The notes below the pieces were generated by a model. That model saw only the letters and a list, made by a program, of their open reading frames with translations. It was not told the DNA's origin and did not search any database. From assembly GCF_905220995.1 (NCBI RefSeq), contig NZ_CAJNBJ010000017.1, positions 682,001-746,000 of the forward strand: 64,000 nucleotides of DNA. Direction: 5' to 3'. The DNA is from Nitrospira defluvii. GTDB lineage: Bacteria; Nitrospirota; Nitrospiria; Nitrospirales; Nitrospiraceae. Below, one piece after another: positions 9,989-18,544 of the stretch. Position 1 is the first letter of the stretch, and each line of letters opens with the position of its first letter. The position numbers were made by a program, and so were the translations under genes.

Positions 9989-10363
9989 CTACTCACAGCG
10001 ACAGTTCGCTTTGTAGTCCATGCACATCGGGCCGATACTCCGCTCGCAGTCGCAACTACACTTTGGCGTCTTATCGGCGGGACAGGTGATCTGGCAGGTT
10101 TGCTTAATCCCCATTCCACAAGAGACGATCTCACAGGAATTGGACCCCTCGGCCAGCAGCAACGGGAGCGATGGCTCCACCGGAGCCGGTGTCTGTTGGA
10201 GCACCGGAGTGCGGCTTCGCGGCGTCTGACTGCCCGGTGGCGCATCCGAGCCCAGGACCATCTCTGCCTGCACCGGCACAGTCAGACCGACCCATGCCAC
10301 GAAGCATGACACGAATGCGGCGGCAACCACCATTCGAAACCCTCGCAGTCCCTGCTTGCCCAT
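9989..10363 (-). CDS. Secreted cysteine-rich protein, unknown function
   Basis: The 124-residue product starts at ATG 10363, with a near-perfect AAGGAGGT ribosome binding site 7 bases upstream; the frame's earlier Met lacks one. It has a signal peptide (MGKQGLRGFRM, then a hydrophobic stretch ending PVQA), a Pro/Ser/Thr-rich linker, and a C-terminal domain with about ten cysteines (for example CQITCP, CSCDCE, NCRCE). The cysteine spacing suggests a compact disulfide-bonded or metal-binding periplasmic module. I do not recognise a family. Confidence 0.75.
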   Translation of the reverse strand: MGKQGLRGFRMVVAAAFVSCFVAWVGLTVPVQAEMVLGSDAPPGSQTPRSRTPVLQQTPAPVEPSLPLLLAEGSNSCEIVSCGMGIKQTCQITCPADKTPKCSCDCERSIGPMCMDYKANCRCE

Positions 10364-10429
10364 GAGCCCACCTCCTTGTCCGAGGGCGCCAGCATAGGAA
10401 GAATCACGCATGAAATCAAGCCCCGCATC

Positions 10430-11638
10430 TCAGGTGAGCACATCGAGCAGCGGATACCGCCCGAGCCCAATGGGGGCGCCGGACACACCCCACCACTTCT
10501 CGATAACCGTCGCATATAGGCTCCGAAAATCCAGAGTATGCTTCAGGTCGCCTTCCTGCAGATCCGTCAGCGACGGAGCCGTACCATAGAGCCCGCCTTT
10601 GACCCGACCCCCCATAAACAGATGCGGCGCCGCTGTGCCGTGATCGGTTCCATGGCTCGCATTCTCGGCCACTCGTCGACCGAACTCGGAATAGGTCATG
10701 ACCAGAACCTCATTCCACAGTCCCTGCTCTTCCATTGCCGCACGGAAGGTGACCAACCCCTGGGCCAGTTCATCTAGTAGCCGCTGATGAGCCGCCAACT
10801 GGCCCGCATGGGTATCGAAGCTCCCGTGGGTGACTTTGATGACGGCTACCGGGACCTTCGCGGAAATCAGCCTGGCAGCCAACTCCAACTGTTTCCCGAA
10901 TCGATGCGCAGGGAATTCTCTTCCGATCGGCGGAGCCTGCTGAATACGCCCTTGTAGATCAGTCGCCGCTTGAGAGATCTCCCCGCGCACATCCAAAATA
11001 TGAGCGAGGGCACGATTCGTCGTCGGGACAGACGCTGGTTTCACCGATCCGGCCTGGTGCAGAAATTGAGCGAGATCGTGGAGTGCGATAGTCCTGGCCG
11101 TTCCGCCGCTTAACGGACCGGCATCTCCTTTGCCCAGTAGAATCCCCTCGGCCGTAAACCGCGCGGGCAATGGGACGCGTTCGAACAACGCTGAGAGCCA
11201 TCCCACATCCAGGACCCGCTCACTGTCCGAGGCGGTATCCCAAATTTCAATCGAACGGAAATGCGACCGGTTTGGTTTGGGGTAGCCCACCCCCTGCACC
11301 CAGGCCAGCTCCTTACTTTCCCACAAGAGCATCAGAGGCGACAGCGCCGGGTGTAGCCCGACCTTGGGGGTCAGCCGACGAACCTGCTCGCGCGGAATGG
11401 CCAATTGCGGGCGGGCTCGATAATAGGCGTCACTCTCATAAGGGATGAGTGTATTCAGGCCGTCATTCCCACCATGTAGCTCAACCAACAGCAGGATGCG
11501 TTCACGAGCAGGGGGTACGCGGGACCTGTCCCTCGCCTCACCCACCCCTGCCACAGCCCATGAGACAGGGCGAGAGAGGAGAAGCGGCAGTGCCATCGCG
11601 GCGTTGAGGAGGGCCCGTCGAGTCAATCCGTTCGGCAT
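10430..11638 (-). CDS. DUF1501 exported protein
   Basis: This 402-residue protein of the DUF1501 family has an alkaline-phosphatase/sulfatase-like fold. The N-terminus (LTRRALLNAAMALPLLL) is a twin-arginine-type signal, so the protein is probably exported folded. Typical family motifs are VELHGGNDGLNTLIPY, the GSFDTHAGQLAAHQ region and YSEFGRRVAENASHGTDHG, which hold likely metal ligands. The gene follows the DUF1800 gene by 9 bases; this pairing recurs across many bacteria, and the physiological substrate remains unknown. It is probably co-transcribed with its partner. Confidence 0.85.
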   Translation of the reverse strand: MPNGLTRRALLNAAMALPLLLSRPVSWAVAGVGEARDRSRVPPARERILLLVELHGGNDGLNTLIPYESDAYYRARPQLAIPREQVRRLTPKVGLHPALSPLMLLWESKELAWVQGVGYPKPNRSHFRSIEIWDTASDSERVLDVGWLSALFERVPLPARFTAEGILLGKGDAGPLSGGTARTIALHDLAQFLHQAGSVKPASVPTTNRALAHILDVRGEISQAATDLQGRIQQAPPIGREFPAHRFGKQLELAARLISAKVPVAVIKVTHGSFDTHAGQLAAHQRLLDELAQGLVTFRAAMEEQGLWNEVLVMTYSEFGRRVAENASHGTDHGTAAPHLFMGGRVKGGLYGTAPSLTDLQEGDLKHTLDFRSLYATVIEKWWGVSGAPIGLGRYPLLDVLT

Positions 11639-11647
11639 CCTGCGCCC

Positions 11648-12979
11648 TCATTTCAAGTGATAGACCGGATCCGATACCAACTGATGGACGATCTGAGCTC
11701 GATCCTCTTCCGATGCCAGCGGTTCCACCGGGGGCAACGCCAGCAGCGTGGCCTGCACCAGATCCAGCGGTTCGGTCGTGAGCCAGTTCACTCCGTGCCG
11801 CTGTTGCATCCCCCCCATGCCTTGAGGATGACCCAGTTCATGGCCGCGGATCATTCGATGAAGAATCTGCGTCCTGTCCAACAAGGTCGAGGTGGTAATC
11901 CAGCGCATGCCGCCGGGCCAGCCCTTCACGTTCGGCGGATCGAACAGATCCTGGCCGATCCGACGGGCGGCGCCAATCAGATGCGAGGCGTCTTCTATCG
12001 AAAGATTGAAGAGCCTGGTGGTCCCCACAAGCAGTTCCACCGGAGACTTGATCAAGGAGCCGCGATTCTCCGGCGCCCAGAACTGTGGAATCAGCAGCAG
12101 GTCATTCAAGAGTGAGGATATGTCATAGTTGCTGCGCCTGAACGACTCGGCAAGGCGCTCCACTTCCGTCTGATCCGGCTGATCGGACACGAACTCCTTC
12201 CACAGTTTGCCGACCAGGTGGCGTGCGACTTCGGGCTGCTCTAACGTGAGTGACAGGATATCGTCGCCCTCAAAGCGACCAGTCTTGCCGAACACGACTT
12301 TCGACCCGCCATCATACTGTCGCAGATCGACACGAAAGACTCCGGTGCGGAGATCCACGTGCCAGCCCGAGAATGCCCTCGCCGCTTCCTTGATGTCCTG
12401 TTCGTGATAGTGTCCTTCGCCGAGTGTAAACAGTTCAAACAGTTCACGGGCGAAGTTTTCGTTGGGATGCTCCCTGCGGTTCGTCTGCGTATCCAAATAC
12501 AGCAGCATGGCCGGATTCTTGGCCATGGCATGCAGTAACGTCCCAAAGGAACCCACGGCATAGAGGCGTAGCAGGACATTCTGCTGATGCAGAAACGGCG
12601 GCCATCTGACCTTGTGCAGACTGGACGTGAAGTGGGTATGCCAGAAGAGGGTCATCCGCTCCAACAGCGGAGTTGGCGTCGTGATGAGCTCGTGATACCA
12701 CCAAGCTTTCAACTCCTGGCCGTGAGTCTTCAACTCCTCATGAAAGAGACGCCGATCCCGCTGACTCCACTGCTTGCGTACATGGGGCAAGGGAGGCAGC
12801 CGATGAATCCACGTCGGGGGCGGAGTGCGTGCCTTGTTCGTGGGAATGGCCAGCACCTGCGCGACCGCAGCCCGCCGATCCAACGTCATGAACCGGTGAA
12901 TCTCGTCGGGGGTTCCGCCGAAACCGGTGCGGGACAGGAAGTGACGGGCCTCATCGTAAGTCAGGAGCATGCGCTGCAC
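11648..12979 (-). CDS. DUF1800 family protein
   Basis: This 443-residue DUF1800 protein shows the family's hallmarks: an N-terminal HFLSRTGFGGTPDEI, the central LFWHTHFTSS, and NENFARELFELFTLGEGHY followed by AARAFSGWHVD. It lies directly upstream of the DUF1501 gene, its usual partner, on the same strand. No clear signal peptide is visible. The start is either Met 12979 or the Met three codons on (MLLTYDEARH). No enzymatic activity is established for the family. Confidence 0.85.
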   Translation of the reverse strand: MQRMLLTYDEARHFLSRTGFGGTPDEIHRFMTLDRRAAVAQVLAIPTNKARTPPPTWIHRLPPLPHVRKQWSQRDRRLFHEELKTHGQELKAWWYHELITTPTPLLERMTLFWHTHFTSSLHKVRWPPFLHQQNVLLRLYAVGSFGTLLHAMAKNPAMLLYLDTQTNRREHPNENFARELFELFTLGEGHYHEQDIKEAARAFSGWHVDLRTGVFRVDLRQYDGGSKVVFGKTGRFEGDDILSLTLEQPEVARHLVGKLWKEFVSDQPDQTEVERLAESFRRSNYDISSLLNDLLLIPQFWAPENRGSLIKSPVELLVGTTRLFNLSIEDASHLIGAARRIGQDLFDPPNVKGWPGGMRWITTSTLLDRTQILHRMIRGHELGHPQGMGGMQQRHGVNWLTTEPLDLVQATLLALPPVEPLASEEDRAQIVHQLVSDPVYHLK

Positions 12980-13110
12980 TCTGAACCATGTATTTGCCGT
13001 TACTCAAGACAACGACCGCTCGTGCCTATGGTTGACAGGTATTTCGACATGTATTCACCCCCGTAACAATCCTAGTAGCGTCGGCCCGCAGGGTTTCTGT
13101 AAGATCGCGC

Positions 13111-13545
13111 ATGCGCTCCATCATTGTGCTCTGTCTCCTTCTCCTCTCCACCAGCATGACCAGCGGTTGCGGCACAACCGTCGGCACCAAGCTCACCGGT
13201 GCGGTTCGTTACGTGAATATTCGAATGGACATCGCTCCTCGCCAGCTCATCGCGCAAATCGGCGATGAGATTCGGTGGCAAAACCTAAACCCTGAGCCTG
13301 TCCGACTACGCCTGCTCGAGGAAGGTACCCCGGCACTTCTCGAATGCGGGAAAGGCTTCTCCCAATTCGGCGTGGTGCAGGACACGGTCACGATCGCTCC
13401 CCAACAATACGCCAGTCTCTGCTTCGCCAAACCCGGCACGGTCCGCTTTAACGTGTGGCTCGACGCCGACAACCCGCAAGGCACGATGACCCCGACCGGC
13501 AGTATCCGCATCGAGCCACGCGCAGGCTTCAAGCGGAACTCCTGA
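13111..13545 (+). CDS. Lipoprotein with probable cupredoxin-like domain
   Basis: This 144-residue lipoprotein has a signal peptide ending in lipobox TSGC (Cys20). The mature part has the strand pattern of a cupredoxin-like beta sandwich: IAPRQLIAQIGDEIRWQN, then CGKGFSQFG, then SLCFAKPGTVRFNV with a glycine-rich end. The order of ligand-like residues is not the canonical copper site, since no His pair is visible, so metal binding is doubtful. It is a single gene divergent from DUF1800, with about 130 bases between them. The family call is tentative. Confidence 0.6.
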   Translation: MRSIIVLCLLLLSTSMTSGCGTTVGTKLTGAVRYVNIRMDIAPRQLIAQIGDEIRWQNLNPEPVRLRLLEEGTPALLECGKGFSQFGVVQDTVTIAPQQYASLCFAKPGTVRFNVWLDADNPQGTMTPTGSIRIEPRAGFKRNS

Positions 13546-13597
13546 CCGGCTTCCACGACATTTCTCTCGACTGGTCCGCCTGTTCGTTCGCAGACTG

Positions 13598-14023
13598 TCA
13601 GCAGGGAATATTGATCGCTGGATCACAAAACAGCGGCGGAATCACTGTGGGGCGCATGTAGCGTGAGGAAGGATCCTGCGATCCCATGGGGGCAGTCAGC
13701 GCCGGCCCGCCGGTCATACCCGGCAACCCTTTACCGATGGTCCCGAACGACTTGCCTTGGCTGGAAGGAATCGTATTGCTTTGAGGCGCACTGGCCCCCG
13801 AGGCGGTTGAGGTGATCATCGACTGTTGCGCAAATGGATTTTGCAGCAGCGGCAGAGTGCCCGGCATTTGAGGAGTTTGTCCCGGTTGGCTTTGTTGCGG
13901 CGATGCCGGTGCGGAAGTCTGGGCGGTCACGAACGTCGGGGTTATCATCACGACCACGCTGAGGCTGAAAACCCAGATATCCCTCTGAAGCCGCCCTGGA
14001 TACGATCTGTCATTCAGACGCAC
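13598..14023 (-). CDS. Secreted Pro/Ser/Gln-rich protein, unknown
   Basis: The open frame is longer, but the likely start is GTG 14023, with CGGAG 5 bases upstream; it gives a clean signal peptide (basic start, then VFSLSVVVMITPTFVTA). The 141-residue product is low-complexity after the signal: rich in Pro, Gln, Ser and Gly, ending with two cysteines (FCDPAINIPC) that may form a disulfide. A similar small Pro-rich exported protein is encoded at 26874-27272. The function is unknown. Confidence 0.55.
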   Translation of the reverse strand: MRLNDRSYPGRLQRDIWVFSLSVVVMITPTFVTAQTSAPASPQQSQPGQTPQMPGTLPLLQNPFAQQSMITSTASGASAPQSNTIPSSQGKSFGTIGKGLPGMTGGPALTAPMGSQDPSSRYMRPTVIPPLFCDPAINIPC

Positions 14024-14042
14024 AGACACTCCGTTTCTTCGA

Positions 14043-14348
14043 CTACACGAGCTGCCGGCAAGGCCAGCTAAAGACCGCAATGGAGGGCTTCTGCCCACCC
14101 GGCCGTTGAACCACTTCGTCACGCCAAGCCTTGACGGCCTGTTCGACCCTGTCGGCCCGGACATCGTCCACGGCAACCATGATGACATGGTTGACCCCCG
14201 GATAGAAGGAGACGCCTTCCACGGGCCCCGTGTGTCCTGCCCCGATAGTCTCAGGCAGCTCCGTGTACGCGCGGACATCACACTGTTCGAGTAACACGTG
14301 CACTCGTTCCTTTAACGACGACCGAAAGGCCAACATCAGCATCTGCAT
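14043..14348 (-). CDS. PII-like (DUF3240-type) protein
   Basis: This 101-residue cytoplasmic protein has the beta-alpha-beta arrangement of PII-like proteins: MLMLAFRSSLKERVHVLLEQCDVRAYTELP, then a glycine-rich loop and VNHVIMVAVDDVRADRVEQAVKAWRDE. It lacks the uridylylated T-loop Tyr region of GlnB/GlnK, so it is not a classical nitrogen sensor. Such proteins often sit next to metal-efflux or transport genes; here the neighbours are topoisomerase VI and a secreted protein. GGAG lies 7 bases before ATG 14348. The role is unknown. Confidence 0.6.
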   Translation of the reverse strand: MQMLMLAFRSSLKERVHVLLEQCDVRAYTELPETIGAGHTGPVEGVSFYPGVNHVIMVAVDDVRADRVEQAVKAWRDEVVQRPGGQKPSIAVFSWPCRQLV

Positions 14349-14418
14349 GTGGTGACTCCAGGAGCATCAGATAGTTGTTTCGACATGAGGGTCGGGCAAA
14401 TGCGGCGGAACCGGTCGG

Positions 14419-15525
14419 TTAATCCAACCAATCTTTCTCTTTCAGTTTTCGCGGCAGGTACTTCTTGGTCAAATACTGAAAGTCTTTGTTGGCCAGGGCA
14501 TCCAGTTCGTATTTCAGGCCGCTGGTGAGCATCCGCTTGATTTCCTGCTGCCAGGATGGTTTCTGGAACCATTGATAGTTCAACAATTCCTTCGCGCGGG
14601 TGATGTCCTTCTCATTCAGCTTAATCCCCACGTTCCTCGGCAACTCGTACCGCTCCGGGTCCGCGCTGGATAACCCGATGAATTTCGCCTTTGGGATGGC
14701 CATGCGCTGGCTCTCGAACGCGAGATTGATCGACCCCTGTTTCACCACGGAATAGATATAGTACCCCCAGGGATCGTTGTCCACCAGCACGTAGACCGGC
14801 AACTTGTACTCTTCGTGCAGACGTCGCGCTAGCCTCCTGACGCCCCGCGGAGGCTGGCCATTGCCGGTCAACAACACGCAATTGTAGCGCCGCCAGAACT
14901 TGTCTTCGGAGAGGCGGTTCCATTGGGTGCCTTTTTCGACTAAGAGCAGAAAGTCGGCCGTGCAACGGCGGATTTCGAGATATTCCGGTTCGACAATGGA
15001 GGGTACGGAATAGCCGCCCTTGCCGAGCTTGGCGCAATCCACCCGGTCACCGTCATCGCCGAACACCACCGGCCCCACAATGCTCCCGCTGTTCTCCGCC
15101 CGCACGTGCAGTTCCTCGCGCAGGGCGATGAGCGACACTTCCAGATCCTCGATAATCGGATCAGACTCGTCCTGCGTGTCAAAGGTGTTCTCGTGGGAGT
15201 CCTGAATCGTATGCTTGGTCCGGTAATAAATTTCCCTCAGCGACGTGGTCAGATCGGCCTGCTGTAACTCCGCCAGTGCATCGGCCACCAGCATGGTCTG
15301 CATGAACTTCTTCGCCATGCCGACGTTAAAGAACGAGCGCGCTTGTTTCTTGTCGCCCATCTCGATCAGCCCTCGCCGGGGGTTGAACGACACGTTCGAC
15401 AGGGCGCGCATCGGAATCTCGAAGGTCGGGTCTTTGGCTCTCTGCGCGGCCGCAATCACGACGTCGGCCATGCCGACGAGCTTCTTCGCCACGACTCCGT
15501 TTTTCTTTGCTTTCGCCTGTGCCAT
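14419..15525 (-). CDS. top6A: DNA topoisomerase VI subunit A (Spo11-like)
   Basis: This is the DNA-cleaving subunit of type IIB topoisomerase, related to Spo11. The cleavage tyrosine lies in SLREIYYRTKH (Tyr100/Tyr101). The Toprim metal site is visible as LLLVEKGTQWN (Glu197) and VLVDNDPWGYY (Asp249, Asp251). The 368-residue length fits archaeal Top6A. The gene starts 8 bases after the subunit B stop, so the two are made from one message and would form an A2B2 enzyme that relaxes or decatenates DNA with ATP. Topoisomerase VI is chiefly archaeal and plant; a bacterial pair is uncommon. Confidence 0.93.
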   Translation of the reverse strand: MAQAKAKKNGVVAKKLVGMADVVIAAAQRAKDPTFEIPMRALSNVSFNPRRGLIEMGDKKQARSFFNVGMAKKFMQTMLVADALAELQQADLTTSLREIYYRTKHTIQDSHENTFDTQDESDPIIEDLEVSLIALREELHVRAENSGSIVGPVVFGDDGDRVDCAKLGKGGYSVPSIVEPEYLEIRRCTADFLLLVEKGTQWNRLSEDKFWRRYNCVLLTGNGQPPRGVRRLARRLHEEYKLPVYVLVDNDPWGYYIYSVVKQGSINLAFESQRMAIPKAKFIGLSSADPERYELPRNVGIKLNEKDITRAKELLNYQWFQKPSWQQEIKRMLTSGLKYELDALANKDFQYLTKKYLPRKLKEKDWLD

Positions 15526-15533
15526 AACCTGTC

Positions 15534-17663
15534 CTATGTCCTTTTGCGGGTGGGCCTCGCTGTGCCGGATGATGTCTTTCGAGGCGATGTTTTTCGAGGC
15601 GCCGCCTTCCTCGCCTGCGTTGGTTCGGCGGCGAACATCTCCTGCTGCCCACCTGCGCCTTTGGCCTTCGCGGCCACCTTGCCTTTTGCGGATGCTAGCG
15701 TCGGCTTGACGACTCGCCTTCCCCGTCTGGGCGATTTCGACGTCGGGGTGGAGTCGGCAAGCATGGGCGGTGGAGAGGCGGCATCCGCTGCAGGAGACTG
15801 CTGAGCAATCTCGGTCTCACCTTCAATCCCTTCGGCCGTGACGATGATCGAGTGCGGCAATCCTTCAGGCCCGGCACCGGTCTTCCCCAACGCTTCGTCG
15901 GTCTTGACGCCTCCCGTTCGGGAACTCGCAATCTTATGCAGCTGCTCTTTCAACTTCTCAGTCGGAAGCTTCCCGCCTTTCAAGCGATTGCAGGCCGCAA
16001 CGACCTCTTCGATATAGAGATCGAAAATATTACGCCGTCGGAATTCGCTCGCCGCCCGCTCACGCCGACGCAGAAAGATGCCCAAACGACGTCCCGCCTC
16101 GCGCAGCGCCAGGGTGATTTCCTTCTGAATTTCATCGTAGTCCGCAATGGCTTCCTTCGACTCGCTGGTGAACGGAACCCAGACGGACGCCATGTGCACG
16201 AAAATTACCATTGGCCCGGCGGGCAAGGCACCACGGGATTGCGTGACGCCGTAGTTCCGCCACGTGGTGCTGAGCACGGCCTTAAAGGTCGAACAGGCGG
16301 ACTGCTGATACAGCAACGGCACCCGATTCGCGTATCGGATCACCCGGGCCAATTCCGATTCATGGCCTTGGTCTTCACCCTCTGCAAGCGGCACGCTAGC
16401 CTGCTGAGGCTTTGCCGCCTCCTCCGGGCCTTTCCCGAAGGCCAGCCCCGCTTCGATGATGAACGGATAGCCGCGATACACGGCCGGCGGCCGACTGACC
16501 GCCGTATAAAACTCGCCCTTGATCTGCTTGTACAGCCCCGAGAGAATCGCCTTTTCTCCGATCGGCGAAATACAGTTCGTCGGAGGCGCCATGATTTTTG
16601 TGGCCTGGATGGTTTTATACAGTACTTCCGCGGCCTGGGGTTTCACGTCACGGGGCTTCGTGTTGGGCGAGAGTTTGGCCGCTTTGCACATCTCTTCCGC
16701 CAGCGCCGGTGAGACACGACAAAAGTCACCGGCCAAGAACCCGGCGACCGTCTGGCTCTTCGTGTCCTGCAACATTTTCAGGAGAGCACCGAATTCAATG
16801 CCGTAGGGATGCGGTTTGATTTCCCTCGGCGACGGCGGCAGCTCGTGATAGGAACGCGGGTACTCCTTCGTCTCCCCCTCCGGAGTCTGGTAGATCAGCC
16901 GCACGTGAGGATTCGCAATCGAGGTTTGCTCCAGCCATTCGTCGACCGACGCGCGCCCCTTCTGATACCGTCCCTCGACTTCCAGCGTCACCTCGGTCCC
17001 CTGCGGCTGATGCCATTCGATCTGTTTATTTTCGTGCACCAGCGGCTCATTCTTCTTCGTGTCGATCTGCACTTCGAAATAATGCGCCGCCGCTCGCGGG
17101 CCCGTGCGGGAAATGACCTTCACGGGTTTCCCGGTCGTCAGTTGCCCATACATGCCGGCGGCAGAGATGCCGATGCCCTGCTGTCCACGGCTCATTCGCA
17201 TACGATGAAACTTCGACCCGTAGAGTAATTTCGCAAATACGCGTGGAATCTGCTGGCGGACAATGCCGGGCCCATTGTCGGTGACGGTGATGCGGAACCG
17301 CGTCGCCTGGCTCGGCGCAACGGGCGTCTGACCGGCCGTCACGATTTCGAGTTTCACGGTCACATCGGGCAGAATCCCGGCTTCTTCGCAGGCATCCAAT
17401 GAATTGTCGACCGCTTCCTTGACGCAGGTCAGCAGCGCCTTACGCGGATTGTCAAAGCCGAGCAGATGCCGGTTCTTCGTGAAAAATTCGGAGACGGAAA
17501 TCTCCCGCTGCCGCGCGCCCATCTCCACGGCCGTCACCACGGGAGCGGACGTTGCTCCGGCCTGCGTCTTCTTGCGTGGCATGGTCGCGGCTGGCTCACT
17601 CGAATCGGAGGGCGGTATGGGTGCGGAGGAAGCGGCACGTGGGCGTGATGTCTTGGTGGCCAT
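15534..17663 (-). CDS. top6B: DNA topoisomerase VI subunit B with basic C-terminal tail
   Basis: This is the ATPase subunit of topoisomerase VI. The GHKL fold is clear: the N-box VDNSLDACEEAG, then VTDNGPGIVRQQIPRVFAKLLYGSKF, and the glycine-rich SRGQQGIGISAAGMYGQ. A transducer domain follows. At 709 residues it is longer than typical archaeal Top6B (about 500-550), because of a basic, low-complexity N-terminal extension and about 110 C-terminal residues rich in Lys, Ala, Pro and Ser (SPRRGRRVVKPT, KGKVAAKAKGAGG, RKTSPRKTSSG). That tail resembles histone-H1-like DNA-binding tails. It is the first gene of the top6BA unit. Confidence 0.92.
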   Translation of the reverse strand: MATKTSRPRAASSAPIPPSDSSEPAATMPRKKTQAGATSAPVVTAVEMGARQREISVSEFFTKNRHLLGFDNPRKALLTCVKEAVDNSLDACEEAGILPDVTVKLEIVTAGQTPVAPSQATRFRITVTDNGPGIVRQQIPRVFAKLLYGSKFHRMRMSRGQQGIGISAAGMYGQLTTGKPVKVISRTGPRAAAHYFEVQIDTKKNEPLVHENKQIEWHQPQGTEVTLEVEGRYQKGRASVDEWLEQTSIANPHVRLIYQTPEGETKEYPRSYHELPPSPREIKPHPYGIEFGALLKMLQDTKSQTVAGFLAGDFCRVSPALAEEMCKAAKLSPNTKPRDVKPQAAEVLYKTIQATKIMAPPTNCISPIGEKAILSGLYKQIKGEFYTAVSRPPAVYRGYPFIIEAGLAFGKGPEEAAKPQQASVPLAEGEDQGHESELARVIRYANRVPLLYQQSACSTFKAVLSTTWRNYGVTQSRGALPAGPMVIFVHMASVWVPFTSESKEAIADYDEIQKEITLALREAGRRLGIFLRRRERAASEFRRRNIFDLYIEEVVAACNRLKGGKLPTEKLKEQLHKIASSRTGGVKTDEALGKTGAGPEGLPHSIIVTAEGIEGETEIAQQSPAADAASPPPMLADSTPTSKSPRRGRRVVKPTLASAKGKVAAKAKGAGGQQEMFAAEPTQARKAAPRKTSPRKTSSGTARPTRKRT

Positions 17664-18070
17664 TCAACCTCTCAAGCAAGGAATTCACAACGAACGACAG
17701 CACACAACCCGCAGACACGATACGTATACTCTTCGTCGTTTACAGGGAACAACCAGGAGAGTCAAGCCTTGACGGGATTCTCGTCGGGTCAATGGACGGT
17801 GACGGAGGGTCGGAGAGGCGGACTGGAATAACCGACGGACGGATGGTTCTGTGCGGAATGATTTGGGTGGGAGGAGGACGCACCTACCGAGGAGAGGTAG
17901 ATACGGCGGAGATCTCGAGAGGACTTCAGGCTTCCCGGTACAGGCCGGGCATGCACACCATCCTCAACACTCAATCCCCTTGTTGTACATATTCCCCCGG
18001 GGCGTTAACTCCCCCCACTCGCCTACGATAGGCCCCTCTGCACCGGTGAGTCAAGAGCGGCCACACACGG
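17664..18070. other. 407-bp gap upstream of top6B, no gene seen
   Basis: No open frame here has a convincing ribosome binding site or recognisable product. On the minus strand, TTGTTC and TATACG separated by 18 bases (around 17725-17755) could be a weak promoter for top6BA. A CCCCCGGGG block near 17995 and a GAGCGG/CCGCTC inverted repeat (about 18053-18083) spanning the end of the next minus-strand gene are the only structures noted. Confidence 0.4.
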
Positions 18071-18544
18071 CTATGAACCGCTCACCTGTGCCTGTCGGCG
18101 CGTCACCGAAACGCGATGAAGCCAAGTGAGATCGATACGCACCTCAGCCCCGATCGGACAGAAGGCCGGCCCTGTGGCGCTATTACTCTCCACCCTCGCT
18201 CGGAGTAGACCCCGTTCGACTTCGACCTCCAACACACCGAGATGTTCGTGGACATCCACCACGCACATCATACTACCGACGCCGCGATCAGCAGGGATAG
18301 TCTTCGCCACCACCGGTTCCCGTAGCGTGAGCAGATCATGCGGTCGAAACAGCGGCTGATCCATGACTTCAACCACCAACAGCACCACCGCCGCTGCGGC
18401 AGTCATGGATGCGCCCGCAAGGATGATATTGGCGCGTTGAGGGAAATGCGCTCTCACCCACAGGATAGCCGTACGAATGCCGAGAACGAGCAGGAGGCCG
18501 ATGAAACAGAGCACCAGGATAATGAACACGAAGCGAAGGTTCAT
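18071..18544 (-). CDS. Two-TM membrane protein with NfeD-like OB domain
   Basis: The 157-residue product starts at ATG 18544 inside an ATGA overlap with the stop of the REC-PAS gene, a strong sign of coupled translation. The first 65 or so residues form two transmembrane segments (FVFIILVLCFIGLLLVLGI and a second after HFPQRANIILAG). The rest is a soluble beta-rich domain (DVHEHLGVLEVEVERGLLR, then VRIDLTWLHRVSV) resembling the C-terminal OB fold of NfeD proteins. The pairing with a signalling protein is the main clue to its role; the family call is tentative. Confidence 0.6.
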   Translation of the reverse strand: MNLRFVFIILVLCFIGLLLVLGIRTAILWVRAHFPQRANIILAGASMTAAAAVVLLVVEVMDQPLFRPHDLLTLREPVVAKTIPADRGVGSMMCVVDVHEHLGVLEVEVERGLLRARVESNSATGPAFCPIGAEVRIDLTWLHRVSVTRRQAQVSGS

